Shown here: piece after piece, positions 24,585-35,879 of the stretch
How the letters are laid out: each line of letters begins with the position of its first letter
Numbering within the stretch: position 1 is the stretch's first letter
Assembly: GCA_022410635.1 (NCBI GenBank)
Contig: JAJVDF010000256.1
Span: forward strand, 1,703,280-1,767,279
Source of the DNA: Tretioscincus oriximinensis
Taxonomy: Eukaryota; Chordata; Lepidosauria; Squamata; Gymnophthalmidae
Direction of reading: 5' to 3'
Length of the DNA stretch: 64,000 nt
Notes under the pieces: model-generated
What the model was told of the DNA's origin: nothing
Seen by the model: only the letters and a program-made list of their open reading frames with translations
Database searches by the model: none
Position numbers and translations under genes: made by a program

Positions 24585-24945
24585 TGACCGGCTGGATCCA
24601 GGGATGTGGTGTTCCCACTGGCTCTTAAAGAGGTGGTGGTGCGCCCTCTTCTCAAGAAGCCTTCCCTGGATCCAGAAGAGTTAAACAGCTATGTCCCGGT
24701 GGCTAACATACCCTTCCTGGGCAAGGTTCTGGAGAGGGCGATGGCTATTCAACAGTCCTACTGGGGATGAAGGGAGGAGGGAGAGAGGAAGAGGAGAAAT
24801 TTGTTTGTTTTTCTTTTTAGTTTGTAATATAGGTAGTTTGTATTTATGTTTCAGTACGTTATGTTAAGTTACGTTGTGCTATGTTAAATGTTTGGAGTTG
24901 TGTATTTGCTTTGGAAAAATTTATAAAATAAATAATAATTTAAAA
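24585..24945 (+). mobile_element. L2-like LINE derivative, right part
   Basis: Starts with the second copy of the 281-bp repeat and continues past the point where the left copy is interrupted. It runs into GTTACGTTGTGCTATG and an AATAAATAATAAT-type tail at about 24925, which I take as the 3' end of the host element. Confidence 0.75.
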
Positions 24946-25689
24946 AGATGTAACTGTTTGCTATACTTTGAGAACCTAGAAAAGCTTTCAGGAATTTTTC
25001 TAAATTTTGGGAATTCTATTTTGCTGTACATGTTTCATTTTTTAATTTTTCCAAGCCTTGAAATCTTCAATATATTTTGAAGTGATTGAAAAATAAATAT
25101 TCTTGGGACATATGTCTAGTATTAAGTGAACCAATTTGTCATTGTATTCCAAGCCCTCCCTTTTTGTTTATCTTCACTCATGGTCTTCACCAATTGCATT
25201 GTTGATTTCCCTGATCATGTTTTTTGATATGGGATGTAACACGATTCTCAGCAGAACAATTGTTTTCTTGACCTTTGACTATTGAGAATGGAACACTGAG
25301 TATCACATACTAGGGCAAATTATGTAGACATGTGGGAAATATAACTAAAATGAGTGCCGTTTTGTCTCTGAAGTGTAATACACAAAATATGAGAGTCTTG
25401 TTCTGAGCAGTAGAAACATTAGGACATCAGCATGGAGACATACATAGGCATTTTTGTCATGGTACAGGCAGGAGACTCCATGAAGAAGTTTGCTCTTAGC
25501 TATACCAATGTCCTTTGTCTTAACTGCACCACTGAAATGGGTCCCTGTAGGGTTCCAAGGCTAAGTACCCAGAAGCTGTCTCTGAAATGTGAGAAATCTA
25601 TCCCAGATGTGGAAGCGTTGTTCCAGGGCTTTGGGGGGGGAAATCATCTACAGATGAGAAGGTTCAGCTTATTCATCTTCCCCAGAAAT
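24946..25689. other. unassigned DNA
   Basis: No element recognised. Confidence 0.4.
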
Positions 25690-25892
25690 AGGCTGACTAG
25701 ATGACCCCTTTTTTGGGGGGGGTTTGAAAACCCAGTTTTGGGGTGCTTCCCGTTTTTTCTGAGAAATTTTTTTTTCAAAGAAATATTTTTGCTGAGGAAT
25801 TTTTTTTTAAAAAATGTTTCCTCAGAAAAAAATGGGAAGCACCCCAAAATCAGGTTTTCACCCCCCCAAAAAAGAGGTCATCTGGTCAGCCT
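25690..25892. mobile_element. palindromic AGGCTGACC foldback/MITE, copy 1
   Basis: A 203-bp near-perfect inverted repeat. It begins AGGCTGACTAGATGACCCC and ends with the complement GGTCATCTGGTCAGCCT. The inner arms also pair (GGGGTGCTTCCCGTTTTTTC with GAAAAAAATGGGAAGCACCC). It has no coding capacity. It is the same family as 49436-49603. A target duplication is not obvious here. Confidence 0.85.
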
Positions 25893-27599
25893 ACCAGAGA
25901 AGATTGTTAAAGGTAATAAGCAAAGTTCTTCTTAGGCATTTAATTAGCAATTGTGGTCACAGTTGTGAATTGGGTACAGGTTATCAGCATCTAAGTAGTC
26001 TGAGCTGCTGACCCTTTGGTTAAAGACAATCATTTGCCATCAGCTACCAATTATCAAGCAATTCTTTTGGACTTTGACCAGTATATTCTGTACTGTTTTA
26101 GGGAGCAGTAATAGCTGGCAAACAAATGTTTACATAAGTAACTATGTTTTGTAGTTCAGTCATATAACTTTGTTGTTTTAAACTGTGGCTGCATCCATAC
26201 TAGGACCAAACTGCAAGGTGAATGGCCTGTCTCACCCACAAGACTCATTGAGAAACCCAAAGTAAACTCAAACTGCCTATATTTCAGCTTTGGAATATTA
26301 ACACAAGAGTCCTAGAGAACCAGCAACACAATTAGGGGGAGCTTGAGTCTTAACTATGCAGACCTCAAGACAGAACACTCCACGAAAATAAACAGCTAAG
26401 AGAAAAACACAAGGAACTGGAACAGAGATAAGAGATGAACACAAGTAAGTTTGGAGCATTGTTAGCTACATGCCCCTAATGAGCTTTCAGTTTATTTATA
26501 GAAAGGAGCTGGAGACCATATGGGTCTTACTACACAGGTTTCTCAGCTGCCTTGTTAACCTCTTCTGTTGCTTCTTTCTGTGACTAGTAAAATCCTGGCT
26601 CCCCACCTGTTCCTCTCTTTTCTCAGATATGGAATCAGAAGAAGGTCAAGCTGGTGGCTCAGAAGCCCCTGGATGAGGCGCAAGCCTAGTAGAGTCCTCC
26701 TCATCAGATGAGGGGGAGGCCCTTGTACTGGCTTTGGGCTTTAATGCCACTAATATGAAGAAAGGTTGACAGCTGCATGAATGAACTACTTAACCTGCAC
26801 CTTATTTTATAAGGCTATAATTTTATTACTATATTTTATTACATGCAGAAACTGACCATTATCAAGGCTGTTTCTGCATTACATTCACATTATAATTTCA
26901 AAGTCAAAGAATCCTTGCTCTCCAACTCATGACATGAAGACACTTCGTCCTTCACCAAGAGCAAGTACTCTGACCCAGCTGTTACAACAATCAGCTTTCC
27001 TGGGACTTGTGTAAATAACAACAAACGTGTTCATTTCAGAATTACAATATCAAGTTTCCTTAAGAATAGCCATTCAATAATTTTCATTACAGAAAGGATC
27101 ACATCTGATTATCCTAAAAATGCATCCTTAGTTTTATTTCTATAGAGAATTTTCATCAACTCTGGATTAACTCTGAAGAATATCATCAGTCTTTAGATAA
27201 GGGAGAGTTTTGCACCTGTAACATGTGTGAAAAACTGATTCTCCCCCTTCCATGTACTGCAGACATTATAGGCTGCATCTGGAAAAGAAACACTTTATTT
27301 CCATTAAAGGTACAAAGTTCTATTTTAGATTTGGGGAAAAGTTTAACATTCCTGTTTTAATTTGCAGTTGGCAAATGTGTTCAAAATGTCAGTAGGTGGC
27401 TGACATTGCATTTGGACTGGAAGACACCCTTGAAGGTGTTAAACCATCATATGCATTGTGTAAATCTATATTCTGCTATATTTCAAAGTGAACAAAAATT
27501 CAGACCAAGGCCTTTTTTTGCTTTGACCTTAGGCTCAATTTGCAAAACCTCAATATGTTTTTTAGCAATTTCCTACATCCATATACCATTAACAAATAT
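25893..27599. other. unassigned DNA
   Basis: At 26620-26760 a splice-acceptor-like TTTTCTCAG precedes a short frame with an acidic SSSSDEGE stretch. It is interrupted by a stop and I do not call it an exon. Otherwise nothing recognised. Confidence 0.45.
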
Positions 27600-27790
27600 T
27601 TATTATTAATAATGATAATAATGATGATGGTAGTAGTAGTAGTAGTAGTAGTAGTAACAACAACAACAACAACAACAACAACAATAATAATAATGCTTCT
27701 TCCTGTTCTTCCTCTTCCTTCTCTACTTCTTCTTCTCCTTCTTCTTCCCTTTTTCCTTCCTCCTCCTGTTCTGGTAAAAGGGATTTATAT
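27600..27790. repeat. compound (TAG)n(CAA)n(TAA)n microsatellite and pyrimidine tract
   Basis: TAG/GTA units at about 27630-27655 switch to CAA at 27656-27683, then TAA, then a CTT-rich pyrimidine tract to 27770. The frames read through it are low-complexity artefacts. Confidence 0.95.
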
Positions 27791-27846
27791 GATCTGAAGA
27801 GTAACCAGATCTCCATCTGTCCCCTCCCCTCCCACTCCCTCGCCTG

Positions 27847-28060
27847 TTGGCCCATCGAGGGCAAAGTGAGTGCCGCTGGGCCCATGCAGCTTTCACCAAG
27901 TCCTGAGCTACAATGAAGAACGAGAGCAGTGGAATCTTAAGTGGTGGAGTGGTAGGTGCTCTAGCAGTAACGATTTACTGCTCTCAGTCTCCATTGCCGC
28001 TCACGACTCAGTGAAAGCTGCACAGACCCAGCGGCACTCCTTTTGCTCTCAGTGAGCCAA
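27847..28060. repeat. long imperfect inverted repeat (foldback)
   Basis: Left arm 27847-27935 pairs with right arm 27975-28060. Examples are TTGGCCCATCGAGGGCAAAG versus the complement of CTCTCAGTGAGCCAA, and GTGCCGCTGGGCCC...GCAGCTTTCACC versus AGTGAAAGCTGCACAGACCC. Outside the arms, a pyrimidine tract on the left and a purine tract on the right also pair roughly, so the original palindrome may have been longer. No coding capacity. Confidence 0.8.
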
Positions 28061-28063
28061 CAT

Positions 28064-28160
28064 GTGAAGGAGAGGGGAGGAAAGGAGGGTGGGAGGGAGA
28101 AAGGATGGATGAGTTCTTGGGTGGGGGTGAGCAGCAGGGAAGGAGGGGGGGGGCTGGATG
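28064..28160. repeat. polypurine tract
   Basis: GA-rich low-complexity DNA, potentially triplex-forming, partially complementary to 27815-27846. Confidence 0.8.
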
Positions 28161-28841
28161 GGTGGGGAAATGAGTTTCTCCCTGCTGCCAGACACCCATT
28201 GTGTAACATGTGTGTGAGAGAGTGTGTGTGTGAGAGAGTTGCCTATCATTGAAGTGGTGTTGGAAGGTGGGATTTCCTCTTTCCAAGGAGTTGGGGAACC
28301 CCTGCTACCCAATGGATGACCACTATTTATGCGAACAAAGAGTGAGACTCATGCACATGTGGTGTAATTTTGGAAATTAGGGTTTTTCATTGTCATTATA
28401 TTATTTTAATCAATTGGGGAAAGAAAATAGGTAAACATAAAAAATAAAGAAAAAAAATCCTTCTGTGGCCTGTCACAGTTTGTCCTAAGTAGAAACATTT
28501 CAATATTTATTTCTTTAAAATATTTATATTCCCCTTCACAATAAAACATAACTTCAAAATGGCTTATAAAAATGGTTTAGGTTTTTGTTTATTGTTAGTG
28601 ATTAGTCTAATTGATCATATCACAAATACAATTGTGTAGGAATATAATCCGGTATTTAAAATACAATTGGAAGTTTAAAAGATATTAAAAATATGAAAAA
28701 ACCATATCCAGAATGGCATTCAAGATATATTTCCTATGTTGTCTGTCACTCCCACCAGCATCTGGAGATACAGCAACAGTGTCACATTCTGTCCAGCATT
28801 ACTAAGCAGTGGACATATGGTCCACTTCAGTGGCCACTATA

Positions 28842-28842
<1 letters not shown>
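28161..28842. other. unassigned AT-rich DNA
   Basis: A short TG/GAGAG-rich run lies at about 28205-28240. No gene. Confidence 0.4.

Positions 28843-28881
<39 letters not shown>
28843..28881. repeat. (GACA)n microsatellite
   Basis: About ten tetranucleotide units without interruption. Confidence 0.95.
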
Positions 28882-30485
28882 TCTTCCACATAACTGGTGA
28901 TCTATAAGATATTTTTTCATTAAATTTTCTTAAAATTCAATTGAAGTTTAGCTTTGGTGTCGATCCCTTGTACCTAATATCTGGGGTCATAACCTCTTGG
29001 TACAATATTGTTGAAGGAAGCTAAAAGGCTGGATAAATAGTCATTTCCATGGGTTGGGTTACTACATAGAATATAAGAGGATATCTTGCAACAACTTGCT
29101 TGCACAAACTTTCTACACATGACAAGCTTAGGAATTAGTACCACTGTTACTAATGTGCCCATTTTCTTGCTATAATTTATAGAAGAAAACTGCAGCTGCC
29201 TGCTTACTACTCCAAAAATAATGTTGCATCCACAGGAGGGAAAGTGATTCAAAGGCTATTACAGATACTGTATATGCCTGTAGAAGTGTAGGCAACATTT
29301 CTCAACAATGCAAGTACTTCATCAAATACTGTCAGTGTTTGATGATTCCATTAGTAATCTTCTCAACAGGAGAAGTCAAAACTTAAACTTGAAGTGGTTG
29401 AAAGTAATGAATGTTTATGGCATCAGTGACATGAAAATATGAACAACCGATTTCCTGAAACACTTATAGCAACAGGTGCCTATTTTGAAAATCAGCTCTG
29501 ACAAGGCACAAAAAGGGTTAAAGATGTAACTTTCTACCAATTAATTTTTAATGTGGAGATATTACAAAGTGTGGCCCCATTTGTGTTATTAAGGCCGCGT
29601 CCTCATTAAGGATATTTAGCGAGTTGGCATCATTACCTCATGGAAGTTCAGCAATCCACTCGCTAAAAAGACTTATGGTCCCGGTTTTTCTGTTAGCTCA
29701 TTTTTCTTTATCAGCAGTCTTCTCTCAAATGCAAATGATAGCTTATTGGGGACAGTCAGTAATGTGAATTCAGGCTAGCTGTAAAAAGCTCATTGGCTCT
29801 CAGTTTGCTGAGAATACTGGGAATTGTAGTAAAATAAGTGTAGCAATGACTTACGGGGCATGCAATGTTACGAGGTTATCAGGAAATGTAACAGAGAAGC
29901 AGCAGCAAGGTGAGTGGAGACATACTCATGGATGTATTTTCTTAGATTTAATAAAAATAGTGATTTTAAGTTGGAACGGGGAAGCAGCCTTAGTCAAAAC
30001 ATATATTTAGATTAGCTGGAATGTGTTATAAAATGGCAGTTGGAAGAATTGTATGTGTAGCAGTATTTTAAAACTCTATGTATTGATGGATGTAGTGGCT
30101 TAAGGCTGCACATTAACTTCTCAACTTACATTGCACATTTGAAAATTGTAGGTTGGTAACTGATAATTCATTCTACTCCTTTATCAAAATAAATGATAGC
30201 CTATAGGGATGGTTTACATATGCTACCACTTAGGAATTGCAAAGTCAAGCAGAGTGAGGCATTTGTGAAACAATCATACATATAATCTGGCAACAGCTGG
30301 CAAAGAGCAGGAGGGGAAGACAAAGATCATTGATCCTATCAAGCAAACCACATCCAGAGATCATTTATTTATTCCATTATAGTTGAATAGTCTAGAATGA
30401 AACATGAATATTTAAATCTGTCCAGACAGTGCTTCATTCCAGCAAACTGAAATGTTCATTAAAAATGGACAGTGTGATCTCTTCC
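28882..30485. other. unassigned DNA, possible conserved element 29520-29830
   Basis: Non-repetitive in appearance. The 29520-29830 part is rich in homeodomain-like TAAT cores and an ATGCAAAT octamer. No coding signal. Confidence 0.35.
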
Positions 30486-30650
30486 TTTCATCTGCTTTTT
30501 CCTTTATTTGTTCCTCCCTCTTTTTCTTCTCCCTGTCACCCCTTTCTATCCCTCCTGTCTTCCTTTCCCTCCTCTTCATCTCTGTTTCAGATCATCCTTC
30601 CATCATCCCCTCCCTCCCTTTCCCTATTCTGCTTTCCATCCATATGAAGT
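30486..30650. repeat. polypyrimidine tract
   Basis: Dense C/T run on the plus strand. The overlapping ORFs in all frames are low-complexity artefacts. Confidence 0.9.
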
Positions 30651-31592
30651 TTCATTAGACAGGCCTGTTTTCTTAGCAATGATGGACATGTCATCACCAA
30701 GAATTTCATCCTATTCATTATACACATAATGTCCAAGGATCTAGGCAGTCAACCTCCTACCAGCCTAGAGGAACTGTTGGTCAAGCGACATCCCACCACT
30801 AAAGACTTTATACAATTCTTATGGAAGACACTAAACCCACCTAACCTCCCTTAAGCAGATCAGAGAGGAGGACTGTGGGATCCACATTAGCGATAGGGTC
30901 TGCGATTCTATCCCACAGATTTGCTTCACTGTCCATAAGTTTCAAAACGCTCATGACCTATTGGTGAAAATGTTATACAGATTATATTGAACCCCTGCTC
31001 GATATCTCTCACTATTGTAAAACAGTCAGTCCCTTATGCTAGAGAGGGTGTGGTCAGCGATGGTCACATATTCATATGTGGTGGCCTTGCCCTAAAATCA
31101 CTGGCTTCTGGGGTTCAGTAAAAGTTATACTTAGCCAGCTTTTGAGTAGCCAGATACAAGTTATTCTGCTTATTTTTCAAGGATACCAAATATTCCATTG
31201 GCCTTAATGTCTCCAGCTGGATTCAAAGAACACAGTCTCTGATATTGAATAAATAAATTAATGCTCAATTGATGCTCAAATGCAAGGAATCTCACAACCA
31301 TGAAATTTCTGGCTAAATGGTCTTTGTACCTTAAAGTGGCCCAGGGTCTGGATGCTCCTGAGGGCCTTTTCCACACTCAAGGTTCCTTCCTTTATAAAAG
31401 TTAAGCTACTTATCTAATTTTCTTCTTAATCCCTAGTTTTGTTTTGTGTGATTCATACAAGTTAACAGTCCACAATATTCTGTTATCTGCCCAACTGTTG
31501 AATTATGCACTTATTTGGTTCAGGTTTGGGGACTGTATTACTGTTGTTTTGTTATTTTATTTTGATTTATACATAGCACATGCTTTTTTTTA

Positions 31593-31814
31593 TTTCAGAG
31601 AAATAGCCGTGTTAGTCTAGTAGAAAGTCCAGCAAAGGAGCTAGCAGCACTTTGAGACTAACTTGAGAAAAGTGGGTGGCATAAGCTTTCGTAGACATGT
31701 CTGCTTCTTCAGATGCTTCTTCTTGAGCATCTGAAGAAGTAGACGTGTCTACGAAAGCTTATGCCACCCACTTTTCTCAAGTTAGTCTCAAAGTGCTGCT
31801 AGCTCCTTTGCTGG
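31593..31814. mobile_element. PLE-end foldback with hammerhead-like motif
   Basis: A 222-bp element with arms of about 93 bp (31629-31721 and 31722-31814) matching with only a few mismatches. Both arms are the terminal sequence of the PLE at 49149-51439. It is flanked by approximately GCTTTTTTTA on both sides (31582 and 31815), consistent with a ~10-bp target duplication. It contains no coding region. It is effectively two PLE ends in inverse orientation. Confidence 0.85.
31731..31766 (+). ncRNA. hammerhead ribozyme-like core in PLE end
   Basis: CTGAAGA (31731-31737) fits the CUGANGA box. A hairpin with GTAG/CTAC pairing follows, then GAAA (31753-31756), then GC-TTAT-GC as a minimal stem III. 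The order is that of a hammerhead core as known from PLEs. Deviations: one extra A between CUGAAGA and stem II, C rather than U at 31765 (position 16.1), and no visible stem I. Likely weak or inactive. The other strand carries a near copy in the left arm. Confidence 0.45.
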
Positions 31815-31914
31815 GCTTTTTTTATTGTTACGTATTTGCTGATAACTTACACTTTATAATCTTGTAACCTATTTTAAATCAAATCAAATAAAAATATTCA
31901 TATAAAAAAATAAT

Positions 31915-32124
31915 TTCATTCCATTGAACCATAGACCTGGGGCATGGCCTGGTGAAGGGGTGATCATCACCCTGAAATAGTGAGCACCATGCCCAAGATC
32001 TTGGCTTGCTGTGACCAGGAGTACTGTGCTATAAACATTTTAGTAGTAGCCACTGCATCAACTGGCTGCAACCTTAAGAACCACGCTTCTGTCAACTCAG
32101 GTCCTGAGGCTGTCTTTCAGCCTT
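31915..32124. other. unassigned DNA
   Basis: No element recognised. Confidence 0.4.
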
Positions 32125-32572
32125 GAAAGATTTCATTTGAAAAGTGATCTGATTGAGGTGTATAAAATCATACATGGGGTGGATAAGATGAATAGAAAAA
32201 AAAATAGTCAGAAACCAATGGGCAGATGAGTGAGAATAGGAAGGTATTTTTTCACCCAGAGGGTCATCAGCCTGTAGAATTCACTTCCAGAAGAGATGGG
32301 GATAGTTAGCAGTCTGAATAGATTCAAGACAGAGTTAGATACGTTTATGGACACTAAGGGTATTAATAGCTATTAGGGTGGATGTTTTGAAACTGCTTCT
32401 GGGATGGACCAAGTAAAATATCATTTGCACGGAGTCAAGAATAGGTGACGATTTTGCCTTCTTCTGTTCAGGCTGTCCATGTGCAATTGGTGAGCCTCTG
32501 TGGGAAACAAAATGCTGGACTAGATGAGCTCTAGCCCAATTCAGAAGGGCTCTTCTTATGTTCTTATGTTTA
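32125..32572 (+). mobile_element. CR1-clade LINE 3' tail, TTCTTATG-type
   Basis: Sense orientation: AAATCATACATGGGGTGGAT, ACCCAGAGGGTCATCAGCC, GAATTCACTTCCAGAAG, ATGCTGGACTAGATGAGCTC, ending CTTCTTATGTTCTTATG. This is the fullest 3' tail of this type in the window. Confidence 0.82.
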
Positions 32573-34107
32573 GTGCCCCAAATGGTGACCACCATGCCCA
32601 CTATCTGTTGGCCCTATGCATCAACCACTACAATACCTCACTGGTTCTTATTGGTCAACCTGTGTTGGACAGGCACTGAAACTCATCCAATGAAATCCTC
32701 ACAAAGTGAGGATGTTTATGAACTGACAACAGCTCTTTTACTTATATAGATAGAAATAGTCAGGTAGAGTGGAATATAAAAGCTATTAGTTAAAGATGAC
32801 TTAATCCAAAAGTGGAAACAGTGATTATCTGAGCGAGTGATAATTATTTGCTGAAAGCAGTCCTGAGGAAAAAAATAAATAAATTCCATAATGATTTTTT
32901 ACTTCCATCTGGCATTTCTTTTGGGGGTCATTTATCTTAAAAAAAATGTATTCCCTACATGTGGATGTTTTGCATGCCACAATTTAAGATTTGCTAAAGA
33001 AAGGATTTAGTATTGCACCCTGATCATAAGAATGGCTACTTAATGGATGCATGGAAGTAAAAGCAGACAGTATAACAGCAATACATAATTCAGTGGCTAT
33101 GCATCTGTTATACTATTATTGAATCTACCATGGTAGCCATGTAGCAAAAATATTGATAAATTTGCTTCAGTTTATGAGAACAAAATTTCAGAAAGTCACG
33201 TTATTGGATTACTAGCCGAATTATACTGTTGTGTTAGGTAATGCAACAGGCTCTAGCTCATCCTTCCCCCTTGATCCCTTCATTGGTCATTATACTTCAA
33301 AATATTGTTTTCTTTAATAACAATTTTATTATATGTACAGATAGCATTTAGGATATTTATTTTTAATGAAAATCTTCCTGTAATCTGTGTTTTTTCCAAA
33401 AATGTCACAATTCTTTGAATGTTTTCCAGTTTGGGACTCTTTTTCATGTCATCTGAATGGTCTTTCCATAATATTATTTCTATACAAATGAAGAAAATTT
33501 AGTTTGTAAACCCAGTTTTTTTAAAATTAATAAAGAACTTTTCTTTTTCAGTTTTATCAAACATTAATATAACAGTTCCTCCAAAGTGAGGATGAACTTA
33601 GGAAAAATCACACTAATAAAAATATGTTAAAAAAAGTAAAATGCTGATCAGTATGACTGAAATAAAAATTAACTTCAGAGCCAAAAGGGAAGCATTTTCT
33701 GCCCTCCAGATATTAAATCCCAAATTTCTAAAAAAGCACATACAATTTTCATATTTTATAATGTCTAATGAGTAATGCATGAAAAAGTAATGAAGAATCT
33801 TAAATATTGATACATTTGCTAAATTAAATTTGTGTCCAGTGAGTTAGAGGGAACATGACTGAATACAGGAGCAAAAATCAGAAATAAGTCTCTCACATGA
33901 ATACATACATATGCGTACACAAAATTGTAATCTTAATTATTACTCAGAATATTTCATAAACCAGAAACTGACTTCTTATTGGATTTCTATGATACATTTT
34001 CACATGAGAACAGTATTCCAGGCACTTTATAAGGAATCAAGTGGCTTAGTTATTAATACAAGGACAAGTAAGAAAAAAATGAAATGCTTTCCTATATTCA
34101 TTTTTAC
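32573..34107. other. unassigned AT-rich DNA
   Basis: No element or gene recognised. Confidence 0.45.
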
Positions 34108-34425
34108 AAATATATGTGTCCAATTTGGCCTTGTGGTTAAAGTGTCAGTTTCTTATCTGATACACTTCTGATACCCAACTCTGCACTCCTTCACGAAACC
34201 AGCTGGATGTCTGCATCTGAAGAAACAGATGTCTATGAAACCTCTTGCCACCTACATTTCTCCTGTTTGTCTCAAAGTGCTTCTGGCCCCATTGCTGGCC
34301 TTTCTTAGTGAAGACTAACTTGGATATTTCTCTGAAATCATCTAGTCACAGAAAGTTATGTAAGCTGATATGATCCCCTTGGGTTTGGGAAGAGCAGGAT
34401 ATAAAAATCAACTCTTCTCTGTATT
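34108..34425 (+). mobile_element. tRNA-derived SINE, split by a PLE stub
   Basis: The left part has a TTGGCCTTGTGGTTAAAGTG box-A-like start and a CCTTCACGAAACCAGCTGG block. The right part resumes with CTAGTCACAGAAAGTTATG and ends CCCTTGGGTTTGGG...GCAGGATATAAAAA. This is the common squamate tRNA-SINE arrangement (GTAGTGGTTAAG ... AGCCAGCTGGGTGACC ... CTAGTCACAG ... CGGTATATAAA). The interruption is 34208-34340. Confidence 0.7.
34208..34340 (-). mobile_element. diverged PLE 3'-end stub in SINE
   Basis: Plus-strand order GCATCTGAAGAAACAGATG, TTGCCACC, TTTGTCTCAAAGTGCTTCTG, ATTGCTGGCC, then ATTTCTCTGAAAT. This is the reverse complement of the PLE end at 31593. The CTGAAGA and GAAA boxes persist at 34217 and 34237. 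Confidence 0.75.
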
Positions 34426-35510
34426 TAACAACAGTCTCATTAATCTGGTTTAAGAAATTCATTAGTATTTATCTGCATGGGATTACTGCTGACGCAGATC
34501 AGATTTGGGTAAAAGCTCCTTAATACAGAATATTGGTACATCACATTTATCAGATTTACATGTATACTAATGCTATTTAATATAGACCAGGTAGTATTGT
34601 ATATGCATGTAAACTGGATTTATGTAAGTCATGGGTGTGCCTGCAAGATCTGTTCAAACAATGCAAACATCTTGAATTTGCATCCTCTGTGATGTGAGCA
34701 TTTCATAGAGTTCTACAGTCTTGTGTGCTTCATTAGCAGTCTTTGTTTTCTCTGCCTCATTTACCAGGTCAGGAATTTCTTTCTTTGTATTGTTTCATTT
34801 CATTTCTTTATATCAGTGTACAGAGTGCTGCTCAGAACACAAAGGGAATATAACAACAAGGTAGATGTAAAAACTATTAAATCAGTTCAAGTTGAGTCAA
34901 AGGCCTTAGAAAAAAAATACTTTGGCATTTAAAGGAGAAGTGTGTGGTGGAGTGATAGAGATGAGTGGAGAGTATGGAACAACAAGGGAAAAAGGGCACA
35001 GAAAGGAACAGGAGGTGGTTACTCTAGGCTGAACAAACTGCTTTGAATGGGTGGAACAATGGGTACGAGAGGGTTGGTAGAAGGAGACTAGGGAAGACAG
35101 AGAGACTTAAAAATCAGAACCAATAGTTTTGTATTGAATGTAGTAGGGCAGAGGGAACCAGAAGAGATGTTTTAGAAGATGGGAAACTATATTTTCAGTT
35201 TCTTCATCATCTGGCTCTGGATAGCACCATATTGGCTTGTTGTCATCACAGGTGGCACAGCAAGAAATTTTTGGTGACATGCTGCCACCCTAATTAAGTT
35301 AAAATTTAAGATTTTTTTTATTAAAAAATGAAAAAAATCTAAAAAAAATTCAGTACATTAAAACCAGTTGAAGAAAATGACTGACAGATGAAGCTTGCTT
35401 GGGCTTGAAGTGTACAGAATACCAACCTTCAACTGAAGATTTAGCAAATGAAATTCAGCAACAAAAAGTCATTAATGTAAAGAATTATTTGTTTTTGCTT
35501 CTTTAATAAA
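34426..35510. other. unassigned DNA
   Basis: Nothing recognised. Confidence 0.4.
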
Positions 35511-35592
35511 TATACTGCTCAAAACAATTAAGGGAACACTAAGTGTTACACTGTTATGCTAAAGTGTTACCTTAATTGTTTTGAGCAGTATA
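35511..35592. mobile_element. 82-bp palindromic MITE with TA flanks
   Basis: Perfect terminal inverted repeats beginning TATACTGCTCAAAACAATTA and ending in its complement. The TA at each end is consistent with a Tc1/mariner-type TA target duplication. Relatives at 15994 (half) and 59772 (opposite orientation). Confidence 0.8.
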
Positions 35593-35879
35593 CATACCAG
35601 TATGTTAAACATATAACTTTTTTTATTAGACTCAAGCTACAAGTATCACAAAATTATGAATATTTCTAGATGTGACAGGGCACCCAACTTAAGTTAGTTT
35701 TTGTTTTTCTTATGAATTTTGACACACTGATTTCAAAAGGTTCACCATCACTGCTTTAAATGGTTATCTGGTGAGACATTTACTCTGTTTAGGGGTCTCT
35801 CATCAAATTGCACAAACAATATTACCAAATAGCACAGATTATATATTCTTATTTGGTTAGTTTGAGGGTTCAGAATTCT

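Larger units (their letters stand above)
30730..31914 (+). mobile_element. 5'-truncated L1-type relic with poly(A) tail
   Basis: Degenerate ORF2 C-terminus, recognisable by RGCGQRWSHIHMWWPCPKI (about 31045-31095), whose cysteines and histidine fit C-x3-C-x7-H-x4-C. It then passes through a 3' UTR-like AT-rich region to an AATAAAAATATTCATATAAA-type tail at about 31885-31912. The PLE foldback at 31593-31814 is inserted in its 3' part. Confidence 0.7.

Noticed and set aside
26620..26760. Exon-like segment with acceptor and acidic SSSSDEGE frame
   Set aside because: Stop codon after MESEEGQAGGSEAPG and no donor or homologous domain recognised.
27540..27885. Leu/Val-rich ORFs on both strands
   Set aside because: Low-complexity translations of trinucleotide and pyrimidine repeats.
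28843..28881. Repeat array resembling a CRISPR
   Set aside because: Simple GACA tetranucleotides without spacers in a eukaryotic sequence.
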